DNA of 62,000 nt from Zygnema cylindricum. Taxonomy: Eukaryota; Streptophyta; Zygnematophyceae; Zygnematales; Zygnemataceae. Below, piece by piece: positions 1 through 11,024 of this stretch (its first letter is position 1; every line of letters begins with the position of its first letter). Under the pieces are notes generated by a model that was not told the origin of the DNA, searched no databases, and worked only from the letters and a program-made list of their open reading frames with translations. A program made the position numbers and the translations under genes. The stretch spans positions 1 through 62,000 of the forward strand of contig JBBHKE010001433.1 of NCBI GenBank assembly GCA_037447655.1. The letters are read 5' to 3'.

Positions 1-105
1 CCAAGCATCCTCCCCCTCCCTCTTCCCCTCCCTCTTCCCCTCCCTCTACACCACTCCTTGCTCCTCCACCCACTACCCCTCCCATTTCTCGTCCCTCTGG
101 CCTGT
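1..105. repeat. CT-rich low-complexity tract
   Basis: The first hundred bases are repeated CCTCCCTCTTCCC-type pyrimidine runs, the same composition as the long tract at 18.03-19.86 kb. No coding sense is seen. Confidence 0.8.
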
Positions 106-678
106 TGGTTTTTTAGTGCAATCGCGGGTGTTTCTCCGGTACACCGATTTGCTTTGTATTTTTTGCGTATGATAGGCGAATCGGTTTGGTTAGTATAGGC
201 AATATTTTTGGGAGGGGAATTGTAGCGAGATTATGTAAGTTTGCAGTTTGCAGTTTTTTTCAGAACATGCAGTTGTCCCCCACTTCTTATTGTGCAATGG
301 ACATTTAACACGTGGCAAATTGTTATTGGACCACCACTTAGCGAGTGTGTTAGCTTTAGGCTATTTAGGTGAGTGTTTAGAATTAGACATTACCATTCAT
401 AGGGAAAAAGACAGAACAGGAATCCAACTTACTTTATTAATTTGGACAATCTATCCATTTTTGTTTTACATCAATTGTACTTCTATTCTTCTGATGGAAA
501 GTAACAAATCTGTTTGAAGCTACTTTGTGTTTGTCTTATCTCTACCCACTCTAAACTCTGATCAAACTGCTTGGTAGCCTGTCTTATCTTAGTCTAGTGT
601 TATTCTCCTCCGGTGTTGAAAGTTTGTGGCGCCAGTGTCGTAAGTTTGTGGCGCTGAGATTTATTTTCGTCGCTCGTA
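106..678. other. Leader or LTR-like DNA upstream of element I, no gene recognised
   Basis: An open frame at 248-517 has no recognisable domain. Just before the gag-like start at 679 there is a small direct repeat (AGTTTGTGGCGC twice, about 620-655). The stretch probably includes the 5' leader, and perhaps the end of the 5' LTR, of copia element I, but no LTR boundary or primer site could be fixed because the second LTR of this element is not in the window. Confidence 0.35.
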
Positions 679-1560
679 ATGGCCAACCTCGCAGATCAGG
701 TTACGGGCCCGCCTCGCTCATTAGAAAAGTTTGGATGCGCTAACTATCAGTTATGGGGGTGTAGGGCGAAGGCCGCTCTAGAGGAGAAAAAATGTCTTGC
801 AATTAGACTCGTAACTGCGACACGTCCCACTGAGACACGTCTCACTGCTCCAATGCTGCAAACCCCACAGATGCAGAAAAAAAGAAAATCAAAGATGGGG
901 ACGTGATAGAAATCCGAGGCAAGAATATTCTGCTAAGGGGATTAACGGACAACCAACTAACAAATGTCACGAGACTTTGGACTTCAACCTTTGGACTTCG
1001 GCTAAAATTTTGTCATCTCTGGAAACCACTCACAAGCAAGCTTTCAGGCATGACACTACGCATCAAGTTGGAGAAGACGTTAATGACAACCATCTATCAA
1101 GACAGAATGTCGATGGGGGCTTACACCTCCTATTATCCCAATTTGTTGGCCGAAGCTGACGCCGTCGGCTTCATCTTTCCTAATGACACGAAAATCACTC
1201 TCCTTATGCTTTCCCTCTTGGTGGAATACAAACCAATTCTTACCTGGCTGGATCAGAAAGACATAAACTCATATAAGTGGAATAAAGTTGTTGAGGCGCT
1301 CCTGAAGGACGAGTTCAACAACGAAATCATGACGAGCCGTGAGTCCATTGCTTAAATCTTTGCATACGCTTCTGGCAAATATGGAAACAAAGAGAGGGGA
1401 GATGAGAATCGAGACAGAAAAAAAAACTGGTTATTAATGCGATCAAGCGGGTCATTTCATTTCACTCTGCTAAAAGTACTGATATGACAAGGAGCATGGG
1501 AAATTTGATGAGACAAAATTGAAAAAAGAAAAGGAAAGGGCAAGGAGATGGCTACCTCAT
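679..1560 (+). pseudogene. gag: gag of copia element I (broken)
   Basis: The start at 679 gives a product in which KFGCANYQLWGCRAKAALEE resembles the copia gag N-terminus (F-x-G-x-NY-x-W-x-x-x-x-x-ALE). After a frame change near 900 the coding sense continues in other frames (MGAYTSYYPNL and TWLDQKDINSYKWNKVVEALL), which fit the UBN2-type gag body. A frameshift and stops separate the pieces, and no zinc knuckle is clear. Gag would normally form the particle that packages the element RNA. Confidence 0.6.
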
Positions 1561-1589
1561 CGGGAATGACTATGTCCTCTATCGCGACC

Positions 1590-1860
1590 AACAATGATGA
1601 TTGGATGGTGGACACCGATGCATCAGAGCACATGTGCTTCAGGCGAGTATGGTTCTCCAACTTTCGAGAAATCGCTCATTCGTGGATCTTCATGAGAGAC
1701 AACCACAACGCATAAGCCACACGAAAAAGAGACATCGAAATAGAGGCGTTTGTGGATGGTCCAATCCAACCACGGACCATCAAAAATGTTCTCTATGTGC
1801 CCTCCTTCAAAAGAAATCTATATTTTATTTCTTAAGCTGAGGACAGTGGCATCACACTAA
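1590..1860 (+). pseudogene. Aspartic protease region of copia element I (catalytic site mutated)
   Basis: The reading DDWMVDTDASEHMCF at about 1597-1641 matches the copia protease active site W-x-x-D-T/S-G-A-S-x-H-M-C, but the glycine of the DTGAS triad is Asp here. Further on, IKNVLYVPSFKRNL (about 1783-1826) matches the conserved end of copia protease. The enzyme would cleave the Gag-Pol polyprotein, but this copy is broken by frame changes and the lost Gly. Confidence 0.75.
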
Positions 1861-2093
1861 CTTGGCCGAAGCACGGAAAAATTAAACTCATGCGTGATGG
1901 ATTCACAATTGCACAAGGTGAACAAATGGCGGATAAAACTTAATGTTTGAAGTGCAGTCCAAAGGCTAAAGATTTTGCAGTTGTCGCAAGTGTAGTTCTC
2001 CCAAAATCATGTGAAGACAATCCACCTAATTTACCGTCTGCAAATGAGCAAAAACCAAAAGTATCACTCGAGAAATCTGGAATGCCAAACATG

Positions 2094-2160
2094 GCTGAGC
2101 GAGGTCTCAACATGCTCAGCGAGGTCTCAACATGCTCAGCTAGCGAGGTCTCGACATGCC
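2094..2160. repeat. Short tandem repeat, about 20-bp unit, three copies
   Basis: GCGAGGTCTCAACATGCTCA-type units occur three times in a row, the last with a small insertion (CTAG). They lie in the protease-integrase interval of element I and disrupt its frame. Confidence 0.8.
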
Positions 2161-2169
2161 CTGCTAGAA

Positions 2170-2990
2170 TCAAATGCTATGGCATCATAGACTAGGAAAT
2201 CTTTATACAAACGACATGAAAAGACTAGTTTAAGGTAAACTAGTTCTTGGATTAGAAATCAATAGTGTGACAGACTCATCAGACCCATGTCGTGGTTGCG
2301 AATTGGGTAAATTGCGTTGTCTTGCTTTTTCCAAAAGGGGAGGAAGACGTGCCACTTAACCACTTGAGCTTATCCACTCATACGTGAGGGGACCAACAAA
2401 GGTCAAATCTTGCAGTGGAAAAAGATACGTAGTTACTTTCATTTATGATTACTCAAAAATGACCTCATCTACCTACTCAAGCAAAAGAGTGAGGTATTCG
2501 AATGTTTTAAGCAATACAAAGCTATAGCTGAAAAAAAAACATGGAATGTCCATTATAGGTCTGAAAAGCAATAATGGAAGGGAGTACTTATCCTCAGAAT
2601 TTAAGAGTTTCCTTACCTTTGAAGGAATCGACCATCTGCTGACGGCTTCAAATACACTTAAGCAAAATGGTGTTGACGAGCGGATGTACCACACACTCAA
2701 CAAAATGACACTGAGCATGATGGCTACTCATCAGACAAGCTTCCAATTCTCGCGAAAAGTGATGTGTACACTTGTGTATCCACGCAACAAATGTCTGACA
2801 TTTGTGTTAGAGAATGCAACCCTATTTAAGAAATTGCATGGATTCAGGCCAACCATTTCTCACCTGAAATTGTTTGGAAGCTGAGCATACATCTATGACC
2901 ATGCAAACAAAGGAGGAAAACTCCCAAAAAGCAAAAGAAGGAATATTTGTAGACTATGAAGAAAGTAGAAAAGCTTGTTGTAGGTCATAG
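2170..2990 (+). pseudogene. Integrase of copia element I (broken)
   Basis: WHHRLGNLYTNDMKRL at about 2179 is the pre-integrase HHCC finger, followed by a C-x-x-C at CRGCELGK. The core follows: TFIYDYSK near 2440, then 2546-2884 with NNGREYLSSEFKSFL, KQNGVDER and HLKLFGS. The second catalytic Asp of the D,D35E triad (normally in SDNGGEY) is Asn. A continuation (YIYDHANKGGKLPKS, VDYEES) reaches about 2960 in shifted frames. The enzyme would insert element cDNA into the genome; this copy is dead. Confidence 0.8.
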
Positions 2991-3700
2991 GCATACTAAA
3001 TCGGCTAGAATCCACTTGCACTTTGAGTCACAATTGCACCTGCTGTAATATTCATCCTTGGTGGTGAAGATGGAGCACTAGAGCAAAGAGGAGCCTTTGG
3101 GCCAGTTTGAGCTGAACCATTATCAGACATGTTAGCAGAAGAAAAACACGAGGAGGAATACCTATGAGACTAGATCAATGTTGTAAGATATGTCAGTACA
3201 AAAGAAAGAGGTCTTTCAACTAGACAAATATAAACCACAATTATATCAACGACAATACCACAAACAAATCAACGAAAATAAAACATAATACTCTTTAAAC
3301 TGCACTTAGTGCTGTCATTTCGTTAACTATGTAGAATGTACATTTTGTATCAAATTGATCATTCATAATTGAACTAAATACTCAAAAGATCTAAAAACAT
3401 CTTAAACGTACATAGAAGGTGCACCTGCAAATCTACTTACAAAATTCTAAGTGGTAGGACCTGATTTGTTTTGTCACAATATCTATACCGTAAAAATCCG
3501 GTAAATAAGTTTCATATCTACATTCAGTGCCGGACTCAAGTATTTATAACAACCTGAGTAGATACAATAAAAATATCCACACTAAATATGGTCAATATTG
3601 AATAGTTGATAGTCTAAAAATATTATAAGTTCTAGACACAAATTTCTAAAGCTTACTAAAGCTTACTTTTCAATAAAGCCTATAGAATTTTCAACACTAA
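2990..3700. other. Interposed non-element DNA inside element I
   Basis: Integrase C-terminal sense of element I stops near 2990 and linker sense resumes near 3700-3960 (an acidic stretch SLSDDEFAEDEATKSN). The roughly 700 bp between is AT-rich and shows no copia coding sense on the plus strand, so it is probably a later insertion. A minus-strand open frame lies at its left edge. I see no terminal repeats or target duplication that would define its type. Confidence 0.35.
3005..3130 (-). CDS. 41-codon open frame, possible first exon or gag N-terminus
   Basis: An ATG at 3130 opens 41 codons ending in TAG at 3005. The product begins MSDNGSAQTGPKAP and is rich in Ser, Pro, Ala and Gly, like a disordered N-terminus of a retroelement gag or a plant exon 1. 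It sits on the opposite strand to element I within the interposed segment. No family is recognised, and the frame could be chance. Confidence 0.25.
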   Translation of the reverse strand: MSDNGSAQTGPKAPLCSSAPSSPPRMNITAGAIVTQSASGF

Positions 3701-4159
3701 ATCTCAGACCATCATGATAAGCAAAAACATGAAATTTGCATAGAGAGAAAAAATTGCAGGAAATGGGGTGCATGGCAACAGTGGGAGAAAAAAAGGGGAA
3801 AATTCCTCCCCTGCATTTGATGACTGGTCATTAAGTGACGATGAATTTGCTGAAGATGAGGCAACAAAGTCAAACAAATCTCTTTGTAAATCCAACGTCC
3901 TTAAATAAACCGCGGATTCACGACATGCACAAGAAACGAACATCGAGAGTCAGAGCAATGAGAAAGAAATCGTTGAAACTGAGGAAACAGAAAAAGATGT
4001 TGCACCTAAAATAAAAGAAACAAAAAAAAGGAAGTGGAAAAACCTACCTCAGAGGCTCCACGAAAGGCTTGCTGTATGGCCAAAAAACCCCTAATCAAAA
4101 GAGTGGTAGAATATCACCAACATTCCAAGGAACAAGTTTGTTGGACTGGCTAAAGCCGA

Positions 4160-4327
4160 AGAGCCTCTAACTCTTCCTCAAGCTCTCAATGGGGAGGATG
4201 GGGAAAAGTGGAAAACCGCATTCAACGAGGAAATGACGTCCATTTTGCTAAACAAAACATGGACTTTAGAAGACTTGCCGCAAGGAAGAAAAACGATTGG
4301 CAACAAGTGGACATTTCGAAGCAAAAT
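4160..4327 (+). pseudogene. Reverse transcriptase N-terminus of copia element I
   Basis: The frame reads PQALNGEDGEKWKTAFNEE, then NKTWTL, GRKTIGNKWTFRSK, the invariant opening of copia RT (W-x-x-A-x-x-E-E, N-x-T-W, I-x-x-K-W-x-F-x-x-K). It is cut after RSK at 4327 by the LTR of element II. The missing continuation, RNAD, follows at 11025-11040. The 5 bp AAAAT at 4323-4327 are the left copy of the target-site duplication. Confidence 0.85.
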
Positions 4328-4549
4328 TGTTGAAATCACTAGATTTATGGAGTATTTTCTAGGTCTGAATAGCTTAGAAGAAAAATAAAGAAAAAGTGCA
4401 GGCAGTCTGCCTCCACCTCTTTCCTCTATCCCCCATACTTGTGGTAGTCACTGAAGGAGAGAGAGAGTAGTGGAGCCATGGCAGCCTTAGCTCCATAGGC
4501 AGGACTAAAGAGTGACATAAGTCACTCTCAACAAAAGGTTGAGTTCAGC

Positions 4550-4605
4550 AGGACTCGAACCTCCGACCAGCAGAGTGAGGCGTAGCCGTCATGTCTAACC
4601 GGTTT
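4550..4605 (-). other. tRNA-like module in LTR U3 (antisense to element II)
   Basis: On the minus strand a T-arm-like GGAGGTTCGAGTCCTGC (a good pol III B box, GGTTCGANTCC) follows a degenerate A-box region. The same place in the 3' LTR (10242-10295) and in the LTR of element VII (near 39250) has the same motif. It is homologous to the better preserved modules at 51335 and 56864. Confidence 0.55.
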
Positions 4606-5262
4606 GTCGTAGAAGTTCTTTAAATTACAAAAGGTTTGATATCTACTTAAACTGTGTTATGTTTTTGACACCGATTAACTGAATTATGAATGAAGAAACA
4701 TAAAACTAGTTAATATACAGTGCGAACGAGATCCGGCACAAAACAAATAAATCATACATTTTGTTTTGACGGCTAACATTTAATTTTAGATTTAATCCAA
4801 CGGCATATATCGCCGCCGAGATCCTGGAATGGTCACTTTGGCTTTTTTGGACGTGGCATTAACCGGCGCCACGTGGAGGGATAACATTTGGTCCCGAGAA
4901 TTTCGATGAACATACGCACGTGTGGCATGTCTAACCGGTTTGTCGTAGAAGTTCTTTAAATTACAAAAGGTTTGATATCTACTTAAACTGTGTTATGTTT
5001 TTGACACCGATTAACTGAATTATGAATGAAGAAACATAAAACTAGTTAATATACAGTGCGAACGAGATCCGGCACAAAACAAATAAATCATACATTTTGT
5101 TTTGACGGCTAACATTTAATTTCAGATTTAATCCAACGGCATATATCGCCGCCGAGATCCTGGAATGGTCACTTTGGCTTTTTTGGACGTGGCATTAACC
5201 GGCGCCACGTGGAGGGATAACATTTGGTCCCGAGAATTCCGATGAACATACGCACGTGTGGA
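4591..5262. repeat. 336-bp near-perfect tandem duplication inside the 5' LTR
   Basis: 4591-4926 and 4927-5262 are aligned at an offset of 336 with only about two or three differences (for example ATTTTAGA against ATTTCAGA, and GAATTTCG against GAATTCCG). The 3' LTR has a single copy and is much more diverged, so the duplication arose after insertion. Confidence 0.93.
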
Positions 5263-5449
5263 ATGTTGACACGCGTCCACACAGTGGCCTTGTCGTACAC
5301 ATGCCGTACAGAAAAGACATCGGCCGTAGTACCTTTTTATATTGTAGAGTTATTTGATTGGTTCGTACTGTAGTAGATAGAGATTGTGAGAGGGGTTACG
5401 ATTTAGCATATTTTGAATAGACAACCACCTCTCTCTCTTTGAGAGTTTG

Positions 5450-5457
5450 TATAAATT
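5450..5457 (+). promoter_or_regulatory. TATA box of the element II 5' LTR
   Basis: TATAAATT lies downstream of a CTCTCTCTTTGAGAG stretch. The 3' LTR has TATATATATT at the same place (about 10800) and element VII has TATATAAATA (39813-39822). Transcription would start some 30 bp downstream, which puts the U3/R border near 5480. Confidence 0.6.
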
Positions 5458-5670
5458 GGCATTTTTGCCACCTCATAACTTATCGGCTGGTTGGCCGTTT
5501 TCACTGATTTTTTTTGCTACACACTCAAGGGAGTTGAGACTGCACAAAGGTACAATCAGATTGCCAATTTGTCTTCTTCAACAGTAGTGGTTGTGGCTGA
5601 AAGTGGGTTAGTTAAAAACTACCTAGAGGCTTTCTGAATTCTGTAGCCTAATCGAGGACACAGAATTGCA

Positions 5671-5683
5671 TGGTATGGGCCCA
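5671..5683 (+). other. Primer-binding site of element II, half-tRNA type
   Basis: TGGTATGGGCCCA follows directly on the 5' LTR. Allowing a one-base deletion it corresponds to GGTTATGGGCCCAC of elements VI and IX, the complement of the anticodon arm of plant initiator tRNA-Met. No TGGTATCAGAGC site, complementary to the tRNA 3' end, is found downstream. Confidence 0.55.
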
Positions 5684-6830
5684 CCCTCTACGGTGCCCAT
5701 CTTTAATGGATCTCGGTTCACCTATTGGGAAGCTATGATGACAAAGGGTTTGTGCGAAAAACGATACTAGGGTATTGTCGGTGGACAAGTGAAATGTCGG
5801 CCTCAGGAAACTCCACCAAGATTTGTTGGAAATAGGTTTTTTGCAGCTACCTCTGCTGCACCAGAGGAGGCAGATGATGGGGACAACACTTTGTCCGAAA
5901 AGGGGAAAGAGAAGGATCAACTTTTAATAATATCACTCCTATTACCACGACACCCGGAGCGGCGACCGTGAAGACCGCGGAGAACGATACCCAAACATAA
6001 GAAGACATCGACATGGCTGCCAAAAACTTTATTTTAAGACACCTCACTTAGGCTTTGGCAACCTCCCACATTCTCATTAACAAGGCCGACGCGTTGTGGG
6101 TGAGTTTGGTGGAAATCTAGAGAGCTAGTACTATTGAGGAGCTCAAGTTGGCCGAACAAAAGTTAGAGAATTATACTTACAAATGGGGAAAGATGTTAGA
6201 CTACAATAATGATCTCTCTTGTTTGTATATGGAAATGGAGAGTGCCAGGTGGACTGGTACAATAAAGATGAAAGTTAACACTCCCATCATGAAGTTACCC
6301 GACGAGTACAAAAACAAAGTGTATCGAGTACAGGAAATGACTGACAATTCATGGAAGTGGAACACAATGGTGCGGATGATACTTGTACAAGAGAACAAAA
6401 TGGAGATTAAGAGAGGGGAAAAGAGCATCGAAGCTCTAGCTGCAGGATTAAGCTGGTGGGGGAAGGATCCAAAGAAACCATACAAAGGAGAGAGAGATCA
6501 GTCTGGAGTAACGAGGCTCCCAAAGGGTCTTTATCACTTTTACAAAAAGTCGAGACACTTCATAGCGGATTGTGTGAAGTTGTCGGAGCTGAGGCTTCAA
6601 GAGAACCGTGGAGGGGGTTCTTCTGGAGGGAAGAAGAAGGCACTTGTGGTCACAAAAGTGAAAGGAGAGACCAAGGACGAGTCCTCTGAAGAGAAGGATG
6701 GGGAGCTTCTTCTTGGCAAGAGTGTAGAGGAGAAGGAGATTCTCGAAAAGAGAAGTGTGCTCTCGAAGAAATTCAGGAAACTCCACAAGAATGATGGATC
6801 ATCGACTCAAGTGAATCCATGCATATTTGT
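5675..6830 (+). pseudogene. gag: gag of copia element II (broken)
   Basis: The reading MGPPSTVPIFNGSRFTYWEA begins at 5675 and overlaps the primer site. It stops at 5769 and recovers in other frames to about 6120. From 6148 it is open for 236 codons and includes ENYTYKWGKMLDYNNDLSCL and MKLPDEYKNKVYRVQEM, the UBN2 gag body. The zinc knuckle near 6530 reads YHFYKKSRHFIADC, so the first two of the four Cys/His ligands (CX2CX4HX4C) are Tyr. A Lys/Glu-rich tail follows. Confidence 0.8.
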
Positions 6831-9800
6831 CGTGATAAACACCACTTTACTAAGCTAAGAAAGATCCCTACTATAGAGATAGAGTATGGGAATGGGAGAT
6901 TGGTTACTATAGATCTAGCGGGGTCGATAGATGTGAAAGTCTTAGTGGATGGTATGACTTCTATACTCACCTTCTTAGATGTACTCTACATTCCTCAGCT
7001 GAGTAAAAATCTTGGCTGTAGGTCTATGTTAGATGACAAAGAGTTGGATACCTTCACTAGAAAAGGGAGTCTTTATAGCTAAGTATGGGGATGAAGTCTA
7101 CTTCACGGCAGATAAGGGTCGCCATAGAATAATTAGGCTTAACCTGAGTAATGAAAAGAAGAATGTTTACTATGTTGGTGTTCCAAAGTTGATGATTTGG
7201 CATAAGTGGTTGGGGCATGTGCATTTTGATTGGCTGAGGGAAATGAAGAAGCTTGGTGTAGTACAAGGCATTCAGTTTGGGGATAATGAAATGGTGGATG
7301 ATTGTAGTGGCGCTTAAGGTAAGGCTCACAGACTTCCTTTTCCCAAAGCCGCCACATATAAGGGTGAAAAAGTACTAAATCTGGTCCACACAGATATCTC
7401 GGGACCTACAAAAGTACCTTCGGTTGAAGAAAAGAGGTTTATGTTGACAATAACCGATGAATGGTCTAAATACTCTAGAGTCTTCTTCTTAAAAACAAAG
7501 TATAAAACACCAACTTACTCCAAAGAATATATAGCATGGAGTGAGAAGTTGCATGGAACCCCCATTAAGAGAATAAGGAGTGATGATAGGGGGGAATATA
7601 CCTCTAACTAGTTTGAGGAATACTTGAGAGATGACGGAGTCCAGCACCATAAACCCGTACCATATAACGCCGAACAAAATGGGGTAGGTGAGAGTTCTAA
7701 CTGAACACTAGGTGATAGTGTATGCAGTATGTTGGCCAACAAGAAAATAAGAAAGAGATTTTGGGCAGAAGGCATGAACTGTACCAACTACATTAAGAAT
7801 AGAGTCCTTACCTCAGCCGTAAAAGGAATGACACCTTGTAAGAGATGGGTTGGAAGGAAACAAGATATTTCTCACCTTAAAGTATTCGGTAGCCATGTTT
7901 ACAGTCTTAACACAGATAGGGAGAAGTGGAAACTAGATGCTAAAGGAAAACCTAGATACTTTGTAGGATATGATGAAGATGTTAAGGGATATACAGTCTA
8001 TGACTTAGCAAATAAAGATATCATTCTGGTCAAACACGTAGTTGTCATGGATGAAGGGAAGTCATTTGACCCCTTTAAATTTACTAAGAAGATAAGATTC
8101 AGATTTGTGTTCGAAAGTGAGAAGAACTATATCTTTCCCGAAAGGGATATGAGTGAAACACTGATTGTGGTTCAAGGGAGATTCAAGATACAAGAGATCC
8201 ACCAGAAACCTCACATATTCCTATGGACTTCGAGGAGACAGAAGAGGAGGAACCAAAACCGGCTTCCATGGATAGGGGTGTCGATGAGACAGTAAGGAGA
8301 AATCCAAGACTTCCCTCCATTCAAGCTTCGAGGTTTGAGGGAGGAAGAAGGAATTGTAAAAAGATACAAGAAAACTAGGTCGCTCACAAGGTAACTAAGC
8401 TATCTCTCCCAGATGAGCCTCAGTAATACTCGAAGGCAGTGAAAAGTCGAGAGAGAGATAGATGGATTTGAGCCATAAATGTTGAGATGACCTCCATCAT
8501 GGAAGCAAATACTTGGGAACTAGCGGACACTCCTCCGGACAAAAAACCGATTGGCTATAAATGGGTGTTTAAACTAAAATTGAACTTTGATAATACCATT
8601 GAGAGATATAAGGCTCGATTGGAAGCAAAGGGGTTCACCCAAAAAAAGGAAACTGACTATGAGGAGACTTTTGCTCCAGTTGTTCTGTTCCCATCACTAA
8701 AGATTCTCCTGAGTATAGCAACACCGAAAGACACGGATATACACCAGATGGATATTAAGACTGCCTTTCTTAATGGTGAGTTAGAGGAATAAATTTTCAT
8801 GCTGCAACCAAAGGGGTTCGTGGAGGAAGGAGAAGAGAGCAAAGTGTGCAGGCTCATAAAGTCTTTATATGGACTAAAGCAAGATCCCCTACAGTAGAAT
8901 AAGAAACTTAATGAGTTTCCCACTGGTCTAAGATATATCTAGATCGACTCTCCCCATTCTATCTATATGTTTGAAGATGAGAATGGTGTGATTTTTATTG
9001 CAATTTATGTGGATGATTTGCTGGTGTTAAGTAAGTCTTTGGAAAAGATCAATAAATTAACGAAAGATCTTAGAAGCAGATTTGACATGAAGGATTTAGG
9101 GGAGGCAAGGTATATTTTGGGAATCCAAATGGAAAGAGATAGGGGGAAAAGGATCAATAGACTTACTTAAAAAGAAGCAATAGGTAATATGCTTGAGAAA
9201 TTCCTGATAGAAAAGGCAAACAGTTGTACCACTCCCATGGACTTCAAGAAAGTAAGTGATGGAAGTGTACAAGGTGGAATGATAATTCTAGATGATCAAA
9301 TTAGTCGACAAGAGAGAGAGTTTATGAAGTATATTCCTTACAGGCAAGTTGTAGGAAGTCTAACATACTTTATGAACTGTACCAAGCCAAACATAGCGAC
9401 AGCACTTGGAGTACTCCGTAGGAGTCTTAATGACCCTAGAAAAAGAGACTGAGAGGCACCCAAGAGAGTTATGAGATATCTGGTGGGAACCACAGAGTTC
9501 TGGTTGCATTTGGGAGGGGAGCACACTGATATCAATACTTTGAGTGATGCTAGTTATGGGGATGACTTATGAGAAGATGCACTTCTAAGTATGTGTTGTA
9601 TGTTAGGGAAGGTGCTTGCTGTTGGAGCAGCAAGTATTAAAACGCGGTTGTTTAATCTACTATGGAGACTGATTATATGGCCTCTTGTGTTGCTGTAAAA
9701 GAGTTGATGTGGGTGAAATTCTTGTTGCAAGAATATGAGTATATCGAGGAGGGAGTGCAAGAAGTATTTTGTGATAATCATGCTGCCGTTGCAATTGCAA

Positions 9801-10005
9801 CCAGTCCAAAACATCATTTCAAAGCTAAGCATATGGACATAAGATTATGTTTCGTGAGGGAAAAAGTTGAAAATAAAATTGTAAATCTTGTGTATACGTG
9901 TGATGAAAAAATGGTGGCTAACATGATGACAAAACCTGTGCCCTCTCCCAAGTTAAAATATTGTAGGGAAAAATGTGGATTGAAAGAAAAGTTAAAATTA
10001 GACTA
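6790..10005 (+). pseudogene. pol: pol of copia element II: protease, integrase, RT, RNase H (broken)
   Basis: Protease: W-I-I-D-S-S-E-S-M-H at 6796 where DSGASMH is expected, then DVLYIPQLSKNL near 6985. Integrase: WHKWLGHVHF at 7198, DDRGEYTSN with a stop near 7600, KRFWAEGMNCTNYIKNR near 7755, and the C-terminal HLKVFGS. RT: GYKWVFKLKLNFDNTIERYK at 8550, ETFAPVVLFPS, HQMDIKTAFLNGELEE, a stop at 8788, then YVDDLLVLSKS at 9006 with catalytic DD kept. RNase H: METDYMASC at 9661, CDNHAAVAIA and MTKPVPSPKL to 10003. At least six stops or frame changes are seen. Confidence 0.88.
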
Positions 10006-10008
10006 GAA

Positions 10009-10019
10009 CATAAGAGGAG
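10009..10019 (+). other. Polypurine tract of element II
   Basis: The purine run AAGAGGAG just before the 3' LTR is the expected primer for plus-strand DNA synthesis. Confidence 0.7.
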
Positions 10020-11024
10020 AGTTGAAATCACTAGATTTATGGATTATTTTCTAAGTCTGAATTGCTTTGTATAAAAAGAAAGAAAAAGCGCAAGCAGTCT
10101 GCCTCCACTTCTTTTCTCTATCCCTCATACTTGTTGTAGTCCCTGAAAGAGAGGGAGAGTAGTGGACCCATGGCTGCCTCAGCTCCATAGGCAAGACTAA
10201 AGAGTGACATCGGTCACTCTCAATAAAAGGTTGAGTCTGGTAGGACTCGATCCTCTGACCGGCAAAACAAGGAGTAGCCGTGAGCTTTAACGGATCTGTC
10301 ATAGAAGTTTGTTAAATTACATAGGGTTTGATAAATACTTAAACTATGATATGATCTTGAAACCGATTAACTAAATTATGAATGAAGTAAAATAAACTAG
10401 TTAATATACAGTTCAAACGTGATCCCGCATGAAACAAATGAATCGGACATTGTTTCGAGGGCTAACATTTAATATCAGATTTAATCCAACGGCATATATC
10501 GGCGCCTAGATCCTAGAATGGTTACTTTCGCGTTTTTGGACATGGCATGACTTGGCGCCACGTGGAGGGATTACATTTGGTCGCGAGAATTATGGGGAAC
10601 ATACGCACGTGTGGAATGTTGACACAAGTCCACTTAGTGGCCTTGTCGTACACATGCCGTACAGAAAGGACATCGACCGTAGTACCTTTATGTACTGTAC
10701 AATTATTTGATTGGTTCGTACTGCAGTAGATAGGGATTGTGAAAGGGGTTAGGACTTAGCATTTTTGGAATAGATAGCCCCCTCTCTCTCTTTGAGAGTT
10801 TATATATATTGGCATTTTTCCCACCTCAAAACTTATCGGCTCGTTGGCGGTTTTCAGTGATTTCTTTTTGCTACGGATTCAAGGGAGTCTTGACTGCACA
10901 AGGGTGCAATCATATTGTCAATTTGTCTGCTTGAGCAGCTGTGGTTGTGGCTGAAAATGGGTTAGTTAAAAACTACCTACAAGCTTCCTAAATTTTATAG
11001 TCCAACGGAGGACACACAATTGCA
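10020..11024 (+). repeat. 3' LTR of element II (1005 bp)
   Basis: It is homologous to 4328-5670 without the 336-bp duplication. Its first base is changed (AGTTGAAATC). It ends GGACACACAATTGCA, followed by the target duplication AAAAG. The two LTRs differ at many sites, so insertion is not recent. No start codon for the LTR-encoded gag peptide survives here (ACGGAGGAC). Confidence 0.9.

Larger units (their letters stand above)
679..4327 (+). mobile_element. Ty1/copia element I, 5' part (gag to start of RT), decayed
   Basis: Domains appear in copia order on the plus strand across several frames: gag, protease, integrase zinc finger and core, an acidic linker, then the first RT block. The reading ends inside RT at 4327, where element II begins, and resumes at 11025 with the next residues of the same RT. 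Element I was therefore present first. Many stops, frameshifts and lost catalytic residues show it is old and inactive. It belongs to a different copia family from element II, as shown by the RT text around RSK/RNAD and by the lack of the II-type gag. Confidence 0.85.
4328..5670 (+). repeat. 5' LTR of element II (1343 bp, contains a 336-bp duplication)
   Basis: It starts TGTTGAAATCAC and ends GAATTGCA. It aligns to the 3' LTR at 10020-11024 (1005 bp). The 336-bp length difference is explained by a tandem duplication at 4591-5262. It carries a minus-strand tRNA-like module near 4550-4605, G-box-like CACGTG sites (for example near 4919 and 5255) and a TATA box at 5450. The last 20 bp correspond to the gag start region of its relatives. 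Confidence 0.9.
4328..11024 (+). mobile_element. Ty1/copia element II, full length with both LTRs, nested in element I
   Basis: The element runs TGTTGAAATC...AATTGCA and is flanked by AAAAT (4323-4327) and AAAAG (11025-11029), a 5-bp target duplication with one change. Removing the element and one flank restores the RT reading RSK-RNAD of element I, which is independent proof of the borders. Internal order is gag, protease, integrase, RT and RNase H. Stops and frameshifts in every domain make it inactive. It belongs to the lineage of elements V, VI, VII and IX. Confidence 0.92.

Noticed and set aside
248-517. 89-codon open frame near the left edge
   Set aside because: No recognisable family and no supporting splice or regulatory context; kept only as part of an unassigned interval.
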